Of a stretch of 64,000 bases of DNA, positions 35,440 to 47,839 are shown piece after piece. A model generated the notes under the pieces. It was not told where the DNA came from and did not search any database. It saw only the letters and a list, made by a program, of their open reading frames with translations. How positions within the stretch are numbered: the first letter of the stretch is position 1; each line of letters starts with the position of its first letter. This DNA is from Membranipora membranacea (Eukaryota > Bryozoa > Gymnolaemata > Cheilostomatida > Membraniporidae), in assembly GCA_914767715.1 (NCBI GenBank), contig OU612071.1, positions 2,976,001 to 3,040,000 on the forward strand, read 5' to 3'. The translations under genes and the position numbers were made by a program.

Positions 35440-38400
35440 TTTTTTTAAATTAAGTGACTCTGTAATGAATCACATTGAGCTTTCTTGCCTTGAATATGAT
35501 AAACATTGGAGAAGAAAAAAAGCCGTAAAAAGGCTAAAAGAATATTTTTTCATTGTTGCTGATAAACAAAACTGACGGAAAGATATCAAAGGCAAAAAGT
35601 TCACCTATGATTGGCAGTAGATGAGAAAGAATATAATTTATTTACATAATGGATCTTTGCATTTGCAAAAGAGAAGTCCCTTAGATAGTCAGATATTTTC
35701 CAGCACTACCATCTGTTATGCAGTTGAAGAAATTGAGAAACTTATTTGATGTCATTTTAGATGGAAAATTGAATCTAAAATCCCATGTCTAGAGAATTAA
35801 ATTTAATATGTAAACCTATACAGCGTACGATTTCTGAAGTGTGTATACCACAGCACAACACACAGGACTCAGCTAGAAATATTGTATATAAATGCTGTAC
35901 TGAGGCCTCCCTTACCATTTTAATAACCCTGTGTGTTCATTAAGATATAGCCTGCGTTGAATTTCGTCATTTTCTGCGTTATCACATCATCAGTATGTTT
36001 GCTTTTATCATTTATTTTGTGTGGTTTGTATATTGCAAAGTATCAATTATGTTTGTTGGTGATATTTGTCAATATTTTTGGGAGTAATTACAGAGGCATG
36101 TAGTGTGGTTAATGTAGTGTATTCAACCTACATGAGATATGCTGAGGTGTCCAGTATTGGTACGATTTCTTTGCCTTTTCTCATTCTCTTCCCCTCTCTA
36201 AGCCTCCCTCCCTGAGCATTCCCGGATGTAGCCCGAGTTCCTATGCAGCAATCTTATCTGTCTTTCCCTATTTGAAACCTGCAGTTTACAATGCCTTGCA
36301 CTACAGTTATCAATAAAAGGACTATGCAATTGTGGTAATCATAATAGACAATAGAATATGACATCACATCCTCTGATGTCAGGCAGTTGACCAATTAGTG
36401 TCATTATAGTCATGGTATATATAACAAAAATGGACCCGCTATGGAGACATTTTCTTTTGGAACCAAGAATTATTTGATCAGTAGATATCTCTCAACTGAA
36501 TGACAAAAGAACAATGTCTTCTTCTCAAACTCATATGTAGCGGATGTTGGTTGCCATCTCCAGACTAGGAAAATATGTTTGTTTACTTGCCTTTTTAAAG
36601 CTAAAAATTTGCAGGAAATATCATTGATCTGATTTAGTAAAACTTTCAGTGTGATATATGATATTTGTAAATATGCTGCAAGACAGGCTTTTCGATGTCT
36701 ATGTAAAAAGAATCAAAGCATTAAATTACAATCTATTCTGTATTGTAAAAACAGCGCTATTATCCCTTTTAAGTAAGTCAAACCTCTAAAAAAAGATTCA
36801 GGAAATAAAATGCTACTGAGTGAAAGATCAGAGAACTACATTACAAATTGAATCAATTTTAACTTAATACGACAATACATAATAAAATAATAAATTGATC
36901 TGTCATGTTCTTCTTGCTTCGTGAAATCAATGCATTTTTTTCCCATATTAGGGCTGAGCATTGCTTTAGATATTTTTCCCTTTGGCATTACATTATGAAA
37001 CAAAATCGAATTGAGCCTAATTCCCAATTGGTGGTTATTGATGTAAACGTTCAATTGTATATAAGCGTTGTTCAATGGATTTTAAGTGACTAGCACGGTA
37101 TGAGCAGAATAATATTTTGGTATTGGCAGAGCCCTAAAATCAGGAAAAATCAAACTTTAGTCTTAAGAGATGTTTTCCATAGTTTGTCCATTATTCAAAA
37201 AAGTCTATTTCAAGAGTAAGTAGCTGGGAAGGTCTGCTCAAAAAATGGTGCGCTTAGCTGAAGCAGTACATGAAATATTGGAAAGAAAGAAATTATATAT
37301 ATGTTAACCATTGGCAATGATAGCATTTTAATTCACTGTGGACCTCATTCAATAGCTTTGAATGTTCGAACACTGAGAGTTTGGTGCCTTTCTTAATTGT
37401 CTCAATGACTTTGAAGGGTTCCCCTCTAACCAAATAGGAAGGAGTAGGTAGTATGCAGTGTCATCTTTACAAAGATAATCTTTGAACTTAGCACTAAGTC
37501 ACATAAACTTTAATTCCTGCAACTTGACTAACTCTGGAGAAGAAAAAACTGTACAGCAAAACTGAAACAAAGCTAATGCCAATGCTAATAAAATCATATA
37601 ATTATTTGAAAAATTCCCTCAGATATGGTGCGTTTTCAACCTGGTTGATCCATTGATCCATTTGAGGTATATCTCTTGTTCTGTAGGTATCATCAGACAA
37701 ATGTATTTATATTTTCATATGCTTTACAAAATAGATCAATGTAGCAATTATTAATAACACATAAGATATGATAATAAATTAAAAAGTACAGCATATAAAT
37801 AAATACAGTCTTGTTAATTTATCCCGTTATTGCATGTAGCTATCATGGCTACCATGGCCTTTGAGCAGTCCTGTTTGGATTAAGGTAGACAAGGCCACAA
37901 CGTGTGGTTTCTATTCTGTACTCAGTGACAAGATTCTAAGAATAAATAAAAAGCAATCACATTATTTTAACAGTAATTTAATAGCAAACTATTTACCATG
38001 GCATTATTGTTAATAAGATAGAACCACAAAGTGCTTTGCATTCAAAAGCTGTTTAGCTTCAACTGATTTTTTGAAACAAAAAGACTTTAATATACGCATT
38101 TGAACATGATTCCAAAATTATTGTCTAAGTTTCCTAAAATAACTAAATCTTAATTTTATGACAATTTGCCTTTATGAAATTAAAAAAAAGTTTGAGAATA
38201 GTTGATGCATGCTGCATTTTGTCATTATTTCGCACAAATATTTTCTATAATTTGTTGAACACCAGGTCTGACACATTCTGTGACCTGTCACAATGAGTTG
38301 ATTTTCTTACCTCTAAAAAAGGCTCACGCCGTTCAGCCATTTCTTTCAGGATAGAAACTATCACAGAAGTTGACTGCTTGTCCCCTGCTGTTTCCTCTAC

Positions 38401-38870
38401 GGAATCATTCAAAGTCTTCATGTCATCCTCTAAATAAGAAACAATATTGACAGTATGTATACTGCAGGGATAAATGATCAGTTAAAATTGAATCAAGAAT
38501 TGAGTGATTGTAAGTATATTACACGCAAATCAAACATCACATGTCAAACTTACGTCGTCCAATCTTGCCCATGTTGTGTTTCTCTGCTTGTGCTGCTCAG
38601 TGGTCAGATGAACTAAAAATGAGGTGTCTTTATTTTCTTCTCTCACTTTAAAGTTTGATCCAATACGTGTCATCAGTACATACAACAGTTTTTTCTCCCA
38701 GCAGTCTAAATAACTGATGTATTTTTTTTGCGAATATACAATCATCTTGTGAATCATTCCCATACAGCCGCTTGAAAAATAACTTAAAAATAAGAAAGGC
38801 TAACTGCTAAAGAATAATAATGCACTTATATTAAACATTGATACAATTGATGATGCTTTGAAAAATGACC
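35440..38870 (+). repeat. Long repeat unit, copy B, direct orientation
   Basis: This is the best full-length direct copy, matching copy A (1-3,010) with scattered differences. It contains one extra segment of about 220 bp (36,093-36,310; CCTCCCTCCCTGAGCATTCC in its middle). It carries the cleanest version of both repeat-borne exons on the minus strand. Confidence 0.75.
38311..38763 (-). pseudogene. Two-exon remnant of the repeat-borne gene, most complete copy
   Basis: Exon 1 (38,763-38,554) is open and starts MGMIHKMIVYSQKKY, contains FLVHLTTEQHKQRNTTWARLDD and ends at a GTAAGT donor in phase 0. Exon 2 (38,429-38,311) follows after a TTATTTAG(AG) acceptor, encodes DDMKTLNDSVEETAGDK and MAERREPFLE, and ends at GTAAGA. 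Together they give about 108 residues with no signal peptide or recognised domain. Further exons were not found, so this is either an incomplete gene or the surviving part of a transposon gene. A transposase or DNA-binding accessory role is possible but unproven. Confidence 0.4.
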
Positions 38871-39099
38871 CGCAAGGAGAAGAAAGGGAATCATGAATGA
38901 GTTGAATGGTACGGAATATGTTTACGATTATTATACCATGAGCCTTCTTTGGAGGCAAGTATATTCTTTCATAAAATTATTATGGTGATAGGTAGCACAA
39001 AATAAATGAATAAACCAAAAACACACCGATAAATGTGATAATGTAGAAAATGAAGGAAATGCAGATGAGCTAGATGTGATATATCCATCAATACACAGA

Positions 39100-39690
39100 G
39101 CCTTACTTCAATGGTAGAGAATTTTACACATTATTTTTAGCTGAAGTCCTGTGTGCTGTGGAGTGAAGTGGTTTACATACTTTAGTTCATGTTACATAGA
39201 GGTACGGTTTTTATTTAATCATCTTAATATGGGATTTAAGATTCAATTTTTCATCTAAAATCACATCACATGAGTATCTAAATTTCTCAGACTCTATGAT
39301 AGATGGTAGTGCCGGGTATTACCTGTCATATCTAAGAGGCTTTTCCTTTGCAAATGCGATGAGTCATCATGTAAAAAAATATATTCATTGTAATCTACTG
39401 CCAATCATAGGTTTTTTCCTTTGATATCATTCCTTTAGTTTCGCTCATCAGTATCAAGATGTGTTTTTTCTTTTTGCTTGTTTACCGCTTTTTTCTTCTC
39501 CAATGTTAGTAATATTCCAGAAAAAGAGCTTTATGTGATTCAGTGCAAAGTTCAGTGTGACACATTATGATAATTTGAAAAAATGGTGCTGCACACATAC
39601 CCCAATCGCACAATATCTCAAAGATCAATATTAGAGGAGATTGACACCCTTCATATTTTTTTCAAATATCTTAATATCCACTTCTAACAA
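39100..39690 (-). repeat. Long repeat unit, inverted fragment, copy B
   Basis: This is the counterpart of 3,300-3,890 with few differences. It ends where the reverse transcriptase remnant begins; about 590 bp present in copy A (3,890-4,480) are missing here. Confidence 0.6.
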
Positions 39691-40075
39691 GAGTGTCCCC
39701 TAAAGTGTCCCCTTAGGCTCAAGTCTGGCACCAAGTTTATTCCTCATATTACTCAATGATATTTTTTCAAGCACATTGCATTGCGACGACCTTGCCTACA
39801 TTGATGATAAAGTTATCTGTCGAAATATGATATACTTAATTATTTATGAAATACTGATCTTCACTTGATAGAAAATTGGTGTAAGAAAAATGGAATGATT
39901 TTTAATATAAAAAGTCTCACTATATGCTTATACCCTCTTATCTCTGTCACATAGTCACATCTCTAGAATTGCATCTAATATTAACAACAATAAACTAGAT
40001 GTGAAGACCAAACCTCTGAATCTTACTTTGAATGACTTCCTAAACTGGGATGATCATGTAGGCCAATTCAAGAAC
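39690..40075 (+). pseudogene. Truncated reverse transcriptase remnant, copy B
   Basis: This corresponds to 4,480-4,860 of copy A. It contains the LFLILLNDIFSS segment and a degenerate YIDD, but lacks the 5' GFRGGY and FDCVDH blocks. It starts with a short internal duplication (GTGTCCCCTAAAGTGTCCCCTTAGG). Confidence 0.55.
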
Positions 40076-40079
40076 TGCT

Positions 40080-43000
40080 AGTCAGGAGATCATCCTGTGA
40101 TTTTTATTTCCAGTATCTCTTTTGTCATATGAGATGTCATCGCAATATATTATTCTTGAAAGAATATACTTTCTCTTAAAGAAGGCACATGGTTTATTAG
40201 CAATAATGTCAACCATATTCAGTATCATTCAACTCATTCATTTTCCTCTTTCTACTGGTCATTTCACAACTACGATCGAAGCATTACTAATTGTATTTTT
40301 TTTTTTTTCTAGTAAATTGTTTTTCTTTCTCTCTCCACTTTTCTTGTTTTTCAAGTTATTTTTCCTGTACCTGCATATAAACAAAATTCATAAAATGATT
40401 GTAGATTCACAAAAAAAAAAAGGTTTATTGTGAGCGCTGAGAAAAAAACTGTTACAATATGTATTGATGACACATACTGGATCAAACTATAAAATAAGAG
40501 GAGAAAAGTCGTACACATCATTCCATATTCATCTGACCACTGAGCAGTAAAATCAGAGAAATATAACATGGGCCATGTTGGAAAACGTAAGTTTGACATG
40601 TGATGTTTGATTTGCACGCAATATACTTACAATTACCAATTTCTTGATTGAGTTGTAACTGATTTTGTATCACCTGCACTACACTTACTGTCAACATTGT
40701 TTCTTATTTAGAGCGTGACATGAAGACTTTGAATGGTGATTCGGTAGAGGAAGCAGCAGGGTACAAGCAGACAGCTTCTGTGATAGTTTCTATCCTGACA
40801 GAAATGGCTGAACGACGTGAGCCTTTCTCAGAGGTAATAAAATTTTATCAACTCATTGTGACAAGTCAATGAGTGAATGTTAATGAGTGAGTTAATGACA
40901 GAATGCAGCATGAATTAGTTATTTACAACTTTTACTAAATTACTCATTAAGGCAAATTGTCATTTATAGTTTCAATTCATTATTGTGGTAAACTTAGAAA
41001 ATAACCATGGAATCGCCCACTGCAAAAATCTCGTTCAAATGCATATATTAAAAATTGTTTGTTTGAAAAAAATTGCTTCAAGCTTAACAGCTTTGAATGC
41101 AAAATACTTTGCGGTTCTATTTTAACAACGATAATGCCTTGGTAAATAGGGTGGTATTAGTTTACTGTATAAATAATGTTGTTGTATTATATATTTTTGA
41201 TAGAGTTTAGTAACTGACCCAAGAAGAAAAGCTACATGTTGTGGCACTGCCTCCCTTGATTCAACATGGACTCTGCTTAAAGATCATGGTAACGAAAGCA
41301 TGCACCATCTGGATAAATACCAACAATGTATAAGAAAATGCTGTTCTTTTACATTTAATATTATATATATTATGCTTTCAAAATGATTTCTACACTGATC
41401 AATTTTACAAAGCATATGAAGATTAAAATAAATTTGTCCGCTGATACATGTCGATCGAGTATAGAGAAATATCTCAAACGAATCATTTTATGTCATGAAC
41501 TGGTGACGGTCCCACATCATTTTCTCAGGTTTAGTAAAAAATCTTTACTGTTGAGGTTGTTGCTTTATGTAATCTCTATCAACTCACCAATGCACAAAAG
41601 CACTTTCCCTTCGAGATGATTAGTGAATAGGTTAGCTTCACAAAATGGAACAAATGGTCATCAGAATCATTACTGAAATAGAGTAAAAAATAACATTGGA
41701 GCCATTCAAAAGTAGTCTTGTGCAAGCTATCACCATGTCATACTTGTGGGGGAGGGGTTTTTTTACCTCCAAATTGCAATCACTAACCCTGGAGGAAGAA
41801 AATTGCTATTCATCTTTTTCCTACTAGCACCTAGCACCAAAATTTTGCTACATATGAGATGGAGAAAAATAAATTGTTCTACGCAATTGAATCCAAACAA
41901 GAGGCTTTTCAGGTTGAAAAAGTACCATATCTTAGGGAATTTTTCAAATAATAATATGATTTTGTTAGCATTAGCATTAGCATTGTTTCAGTTTTGCCGT
42001 ACAGTTTTTTTCTTCACCAGAGTTAGTCACGTTGCAGGAATTAAAGTTAATGTGATTTAGTGCTAAGTTCAAAGATTATCTTTGTAAAGATCACACTGCA
42101 TACTACCTACTCCCTCCTATTTGGAAAGAGGGGGACCCTTTAAAGTCATTGAGACAATTAACAAAACCACCAAACTCTCAGTATCTAAACATTCCAAGCT
42201 ACTGAATGAGGTCAAGAAGAACATGACAGATCAATTTATTGTATTATTATGTTTTATTATGTTAAGTTAACAATGATTCAATCTGTCATGTTTTTTTCTG
42301 ATCTTTGACTCAGTAGCCTTCTATTTCCTGAACAGTTTTTTTTAGTGGTTTCACGGACTTAATAAAGATAGTAGCGCTGCTTTTACAATACAGAATAGAG
42401 TTGTAATTTAATGCTTGGATTTTTTTTATATAGAAATCGAAAAAAGTGTGCTGCATCATATTTACGAATATCACATATCACCCTGAACGTTTCACTAAAT
42501 CACATCAATAATATTTCCTGCATTTTCGTAACTTTAAATGTCATCTCTAGCGGGTCCTTTTGTGTTATTATTGCCATACCTATAATGATGACACTAATCA
42601 GTGTGCTACCAGACATCACAGGATGTGATGTTGTATTCTATTGTCTACCACAATGCAGTAGAGATTTCCTTTTTATGTCATCCATGCTATATGCCTCTGT
42701 AATGGCTCCTAAAAAAATCGACAAACATCACCAACAACCATACTTTATACTTTGCAATAAGCAACGACACAGAAACAATAAAAAACCGAGCATACTGATG
42801 ATGAAAATGACTGAGGGGTATATGGTAATCAATACACAGGGTTATTAAAATGGTAGGGGAGGCCTTAGTACATCATGTATATGCAATACTTCTAGCTGAA
42901 GTCCTGTGTGTTGTGCAGTGGTATACACACTAAAGAAACTGTACGCTGTATAGAGTTACATATTAGATTTGATCTTCTAGACATGGGATTTTAGATTCAA

Positions 43001-43085
43001 TTTTCCATCTAAAATCACATCGCATAAGTATCTCAATTTCCTCCAGTGCATAAAAAAACATTATTGCTGGGAAATATCTGACTAT
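40080..43085 (-). repeat. Long repeat unit, inverted copy, longest form
   Basis: This is the reverse complement of the direct unit from its far end back to about position 220 of copy A. It carries exon copies at about 40,370-40,586 (first exon) and 40,712-40,833 (second exon) on the plus strand. The segment 41,470-41,960, absent from copy A, matches inverted 11,200-11,760. A 145-codon frame at 42,411-42,848 lies wholly inside repeat sequence and is judged fortuitous. Confidence 0.6.
40712..40833 (+). pseudogene. Decayed repeat-borne exon, copy 5
   Basis: This is a plus-strand copy encoding RDMKTLNGDSVEEAAGYK... up to MAERREPFSE, between a TTATTTAG acceptor and a GTAATA donor. The donor has lost the G of GTAAG, so splicing would be weaker than in the other copies. 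Confidence 0.45.
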
Positions 43086-43157
43086 ACAAGTGAGTAAAAA
43101 AAAATTTTTCTCCTCGAGTTGTAACAACCCACAACAGTTACACTGTGACTTCATGCG

Positions 43158-43165
43158 TATATAAG
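43158..43165 (+). promoter_or_regulatory. TATA box (TATATAAG)
   Basis: TATATAAG lies 45 bp upstream of an ATG (43,210) that begins a four-codon exon with a GTGAGT donor. The same arrangement is seen for the secreted-protein gene at 46,379 on the other strand. Confidence 0.5.
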
Positions 43166-43209
43166 CCCAGTAAGTTGGAAATAGGGCATCAATTCAGGAA
43201 TCTACAACC

Positions 43210-44135
43210 ATGTACTTCCATGTGAGTATAAACACATATCACCACCTAGGCAGTCAACGCCCCTTCTTATTATTCAGACATAGAAATGCTAGATTCATGA
43301 TAAACCACTTATTATATTCCGCTATATTAAAAATCTGAAACATTAAATTTTGCTTAAAACTGTGGATCATTTAATCAGTTTGAATTTAATCACCAGCAAA
43401 ATACATTAAATGAGGTAGGGAGCAATTGAAGTGGAAAAGGAATCGCTGACTTTTCTCCAATTTGCTCACCCGTATCAAAACAACGCAGTGATAAACATAA
43501 ATGATAATTCATTTTGGTAAATTATTCAGATTTTCCTCATGTTGGCTCTCCTGTCAGTAATCAGGACACAGACTACCCTGTCTGTACTAACTGATCGAAC
43601 TACACTAAGTACACAGACACTGAAGATGATCCATACAGAGATGGATTGCCCTTAGATTGCGATGTCTTATCTGCCGACAAAGTCTGTGTTGTTGATTGGC
43701 AGAATACATGCTGTCTAATTACACAGAGCAGGTTCTCAGAGAAGCGTGGCGTGACCGATTTCTTCCAGATGACCTTCTTGATGTCTTTGCAAAGAATGAA
43801 AGTCGAGGACAATGCGAAGAAGACTCATTGACAGGTATGTTTTAGTCACAGTAGGGCACTCATAACTGTTGTATTAATTTCTCACAGTGAGGAGCAAGAT
43901 GCATACACACAAAACCATATTGTGGAAACAAATTCTCACAGATATCAAATTTCTGATTACGGTGATCTCTGTAACAAATGATTTTCCTGATGTTGAAAGC
44001 ATTCAGCCTCATCTCAAGTTGAATTTGAGGCCAAAGGCAATGCTTCCAAGCTTCATGTTACGGTCATATACTAGTATTGGGAGGACAATCATTTCAAACA
44101 GTGAGAATCATGAATGTAACAGTTACTGCCTGTGA
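43210..44135 (+). CDS. Candidate TATA-box gene, possibly secreted, structure uncertain
   Basis: Exon 1 (43,210-43,221) encodes MYFH and ends at GTGAGT. A phase-0 acceptor at 43,529 opens exon 2 with IFLMLALLSVIRTQTTLSV, which would complete a signal peptide, but this frame stops after about 45 residues in total. Two other frames in the same exon are also coding-like: one with CVVDWQNTCCLITQ, and one with NYTEQVLREAWRDRFL ending at a GTATGT donor at 43,836. A downstream frame to 44,135 could join the latter. The overlap of frames suggests a frameshifted pseudogene or additional splice sites. The layout (TATA, four-codon first exon, second exon starting IF) parallels the gene at 45,065-46,379. 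Confidence 0.35.
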
Positions 44136-44139
44136 ACTG

Positions 44140-45064
44140 GCCTTTGAATGAAGACAAGAAAGACATACGCCTTAACAAGACAGAAAGACTACATACACCC
44201 TTTTAATGTTAAAATATTTTGATTGTTCTGTATTAAGAATATACCCATTGTAACAGTTTGAGTTTCACATACCCACCAATTTCTTCACCATTCGAAGTCT
44301 AATCTAACAATATTTCTAAAATGAAATCATAATTTATCATATGCAACTATATATTATTAGAATAAAACGATGGCAAGAAAGCTTTGATTAAGTTTTTATT
44401 CTAATTAGTTTTAAGCTCAGAACAAGCCGCTAAACACAACTTATACATAGGTAAACTGGGTAAACTGGGTAAACGCATTTAGGGCCTTATAGAAATATGC
44501 TGTACATGATTTGGAACAACTATTCAACTATTACATAGGTTTTAATACAATTTATTTTAACTCACTTTTAGCCAGTCGGAAAAAAGTGAATACCCTGTGA
44601 TCAATGTGAGCTGCAAACCACAAATATTGGCTACCTGTCAAGGAGCCCTGTTTATAGTCAATTGTATTGTGTCATCCATATCTGTATATTCATAAGTATC
44701 TGTGACTTGACTTAAACTGACTGACCGACCGAACGAACGACCAACAGACCGACCGACCAACTGACTGACTTGACAATACATGGCTCAGAGGAAACAAGTT
44801 ATCAATCACTATATCAAGTTGTTATTTTGTGTGTTAATCCAATTTTCTAGACATTGATTCACCAGAAACTTTCTACTTAAGGTGCGACTTCAAGCTGCTT
44901 GTTGATTTATTTTCTTCTGACTTGAAGATTTGAATTTTCGACTAGCTGGTTCTGATAAGTTTTATAAAAATTATTGAAACAAAATAAAATCAGGCTAAAC
45001 ATTGCTAAAGTAAGTTTCCGAGTTTGCATTGTCCATATCCGTTGGCAGGTTGTCGTGTTCCGTA
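44140..45064. other. Intergenic, no gene; short CCGAC/ACGAC simple repeat
   Basis: This lies between two convergent gene candidates. An imperfect GACCGACCGAACGAACGACC run lies at 44,723-44,768. No long frame, RNA gene or clear repeat family is visible. Confidence 0.4.
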
Positions 45065-46379
45065 TTAGACCTGAGAAGGTCCACAGCTTAAAACTGTAGC
45101 ATCATTCAGGATAATTTGGTTGAAGGTTGGGGCAGCTAATATCGCAATGAAAGAGTATGTTGGCACACAGCAGCTTCGTTCATCTGAAAATGAAAACAGA
45201 ATAAATATAATAAACAAAACATGTAAAATTACATACATAAAACATAATTATATTCATTTACCTCTCTTAAATGTTATGGAATAATAATTATTGATGTCAT
45301 ACCAATAGGCTGACTATAAAGCCATAGCCTTAACATTTTTTATCACCTTCCTCAACAAGACAAATGCTCTGAATCACACCTAATACTACTTTATTTGCCA
45401 TCACCAATATTTATATTGCCTGTTGAAGTATTATGTTGTTAGTAATCAGTTAACATAAGCGTTAACGTTAGGTCCGGGACATCATGGCATATACATGAGC
45501 TGAACAGTGAAAGCACAGTTCACAAAGTGAATAAAGCTAGCCCTGCTGTTTATGGACTTGAATTACATAATCTAGATGTAGTCAGTCTAGCGTGCAAAAG
45601 TCTGCTTGCTGTTTAGTAACAAACGGAATATTGGGCTACCATTAAAGAGGGATGCAAGGTGCCCTGAATCCACATACCGAGAATGTGATACATCCTAGCA
45701 AACTAAAATGCATTCTTAGATGTCTGGACAAAAGAAACTCCTGAACAAGGTGTATATAAAGCTGCCAAAACTGAATTCAAAATAATTTGCTTTTGGTAGT
45801 GCCCCTTTGACCGTAGTCATTAGGCCGAGTTAAGGTAATCTAGTATGAACTAACCTGCTCCCGGATCAGCACATGTACCTCTACATTCATTCTTAGGAAA
45901 TGTAGGCTGGAAGACAATCTGGGTGTTTGCGTTCAATCCCTCAGCACTGTATTTCTCCACAAGTTCTGCCTTTGTGTAGGAGGATGGATAGAGGCAGCAT
46001 GTAGTCTGTCCGCCCAGACAGGTAGAGGCTACTACTACGGAGACGTAGACAAGGGTGATAAAAATCTGAAATACAGATCAAAATTCATAGTGATCCAACA
46101 AAGCTTGATATGACACTTCCAATACACTTTCTCTTGCAACTTCAGGGTTGAGATGAGGTGAGAAAAATTGATTTTTTTAGTTTATCCACATTTATCCACA
46201 TTTATACATAATATATATCTTGATATTACACACATAGAATTATAGCACATCAAGCGGCCATGTTTGACAGCCATTAACTCATTGTTACATGAAAAAAACA
46301 AGTTGTATTCATTGAATCAATGAATACCTGAATACATGATTATCCTAATGCTGCAGTACATATTTACCTGTATCTTCAT
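45065..46379 (-). CDS. Small secreted cysteine-rich protein, three exons, 113 aa
   Basis: The exons are 46,368-46,379 (MKIQ), 45,855-46,065 and 45,065-45,183, with canonical GTAAAT/GTTAGT donors, CAG acceptors and matching phases. Residues 1-18 form a signal peptide (MKIQ + IFITLVYVSVVVAS) with likely cleavage just before TCLGG. The mature chain of about 95 residues has nine cysteines, including CC twice, a CRGTC motif and CCVPT near residue 80. CCVPT is the central signature of TGF-beta-type cystine knots and CRGTC has a knot-like spacing, but the chain is short and lacks the terminal CxC. It is therefore an extracellular cystine-knot-like peptide rather than a proven TGF-beta member. Hormone, immune and venom-like roles are all possible. 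The promoter has a TATA box 48 bp upstream of the ATG. Confidence 0.8.
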
Positions 46380-46426
46380 GGTTGCTGTCCCTTCAGTAGA
46401 TGATACTTTGTGATGAAGCCCTCTGC

Positions 46427-46434
46427 CTTATATA
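46427..46434 (-). promoter_or_regulatory. TATA box of the secreted-protein gene
   Basis: TATATAAG on the minus strand (CTTATATA on the plus) lies 48 bp upstream of the start codon at 46,379. That leaves a leader of about 20 nt, consistent with focused transcription of a highly expressed secreted product. Confidence 0.7.
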
Positions 46435-46439
46435 GCCCA

Positions 46440-47220
46440 TTTTGCCTGCACTTGATTGGCTGAGCAACTAGATATGTGCAAGGTAAAATTTCAGGAATTA
46501 AGCCACAAGAGCAATCCATTCTTTTGTGCAGGAACAAAAAAATGATCAAAATAAAGATTTCAAAACGTCCTGCTCTCTAACTGACATTTCCTAACAGGAT
46601 ATGACTATAAAAAACTGAAAGGTGTCGCGAGATGTTGACACTGAACAACAACGTGACGGCATTCTTTAAATTACCAACTGGGTTTAGAAAGATCATCATT
46701 GGAGTTTTCCCATGCCAGCACCAATTCCCTGTTAACAATGCATGATACTAGGCTGAAGACGTAATGCCTCATAGCAAACAAACTCCTGTTCAGATTCTTG
46801 GTAGAAATAAAGCGGAATGAAACTATAGAAAGTTAATTATAAGAGATAAGGGGATGAGAATTGTTGATACTACCTATGAATCGACAAATATCTATGCAGA
46901 GGTTTAGTTAGTTAAGGATACTTCAATAAAACTCTCTTTTTATTGTTCATGTTGAAAATTGGGGTTCGATTTTTTTCAGCAATTTAAATTTTTTCCGATC
47001 ACCTATTCAGTTGGCGGTATCTTATAATTTGTTGGTAATTATTATTCAGTTGCTTATGATTTCATGTATATACAGGTTCTTGTCTCTTGTTTATTGGCGA
47101 GCCTCAACACTAACTGGCTATAATTAGTGAAAGCCTAAGATTCAATTTTTTAAAACAAAGTGACGATCAACACTGAAGCAAAAGGCAATCAGGAATCTTG
47201 CAACTATTGCATGGTACTGA
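46440..47220. other. Intergenic, nothing recognised
   Basis: AT-rich sequence upstream of the secreted-protein gene. No convincing frame or repeat was seen. Confidence 0.4.
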
Positions 47221-47227
47221 TCAAGAC

Positions 47228-47835
47228 TGGTTGCTAGGCAACTTCTTGTGTACCCATTGTTTCGACAAGTGAACCACAAATATTGGATTAGGGATTAAAC
47301 TGACTGTTAATACCCAACAACTACGACAAAAAATACAAGTTTGTTTGTAGCAAGGGTCAAATAAAAAAGGGCATGTGATTTGTACTCCTTGGTTGTGATG
47401 GGCAACATAAACCAACAGCAATCAGGTACTTACAACTAAGGCATAGTAACAATCAATACTTGTTGCTAGGCAACTTCTGTCTGTCCATTGTTTCAGCACC
47501 TCGATACAGAGTGGGATCGAGGATAAATCTGGCTGTATACGCCAAACAAGGCAAAGTTAGTTAGTTAGTTAAATCTTTATTGCGTAAAGAACGCAGAAAA
47601 GAAGGAAAATAAAGTGCCTATACTTGCAGGCATGCTGTTGAGCTTAGAACATTTTGGTTCACATGGAAAAAACACTAGGGATGATTATACTTCAGATCGT
47701 CCAGCTGCGCTACAACACACTTTCCCAGACGGATATGATATGACAGATATGCTACTCTGTTATTTTGGTCAAGCAAGTTTTCTTTCGATAACGAAATCAG
47801 TCCAGTGACAAATATACGCAGGTTGCTAGGCAACA
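47228..47835. promoter_or_regulatory. Three perfect X-box palindromes (GTTGCTAGGCAAC)
   Basis: The 13-bp palindrome GTTGCTAGGCAAC occurs exactly at 47,230-47,242, 47,462-47,474 and 47,822-47,834. It fits the RFX-factor X-box consensus, used in animals for ciliary genes. The first two lie in a diverged direct repeat of about 232 bp (shared GCAACTTCT, CCATTGTTTC and GGGATNRAGGATNAA words), so they may be copies of one repeat rather than independent sites. No gene start was identified beside them. Confidence 0.5.
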
Positions 47836-47839
47836 GTGC

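Larger units (their letters stand above)
33186..35440 (+). repeat. Long repeat unit, copy C, third segment
   Basis: From 33,186 the sequence continues exactly where 11,940 stopped (TTTGAGCAG ... AAGGCCACAACGTGTAG), matching 2,085 onwards. It carries exon copy 3, is broken near 33,868 by the TTAA foldback element and its flank, and then continues with rearranged pieces including short minus-strand reverse transcriptase scraps around 34,330. Confidence 0.6.

Noticed and set aside
42411-42848. 145-codon open frame on the plus strand
   Set aside because: It lies entirely within the inverted copy of the long repeat, no equivalent frame is apparent in the other copies, and the residues resemble no known family.
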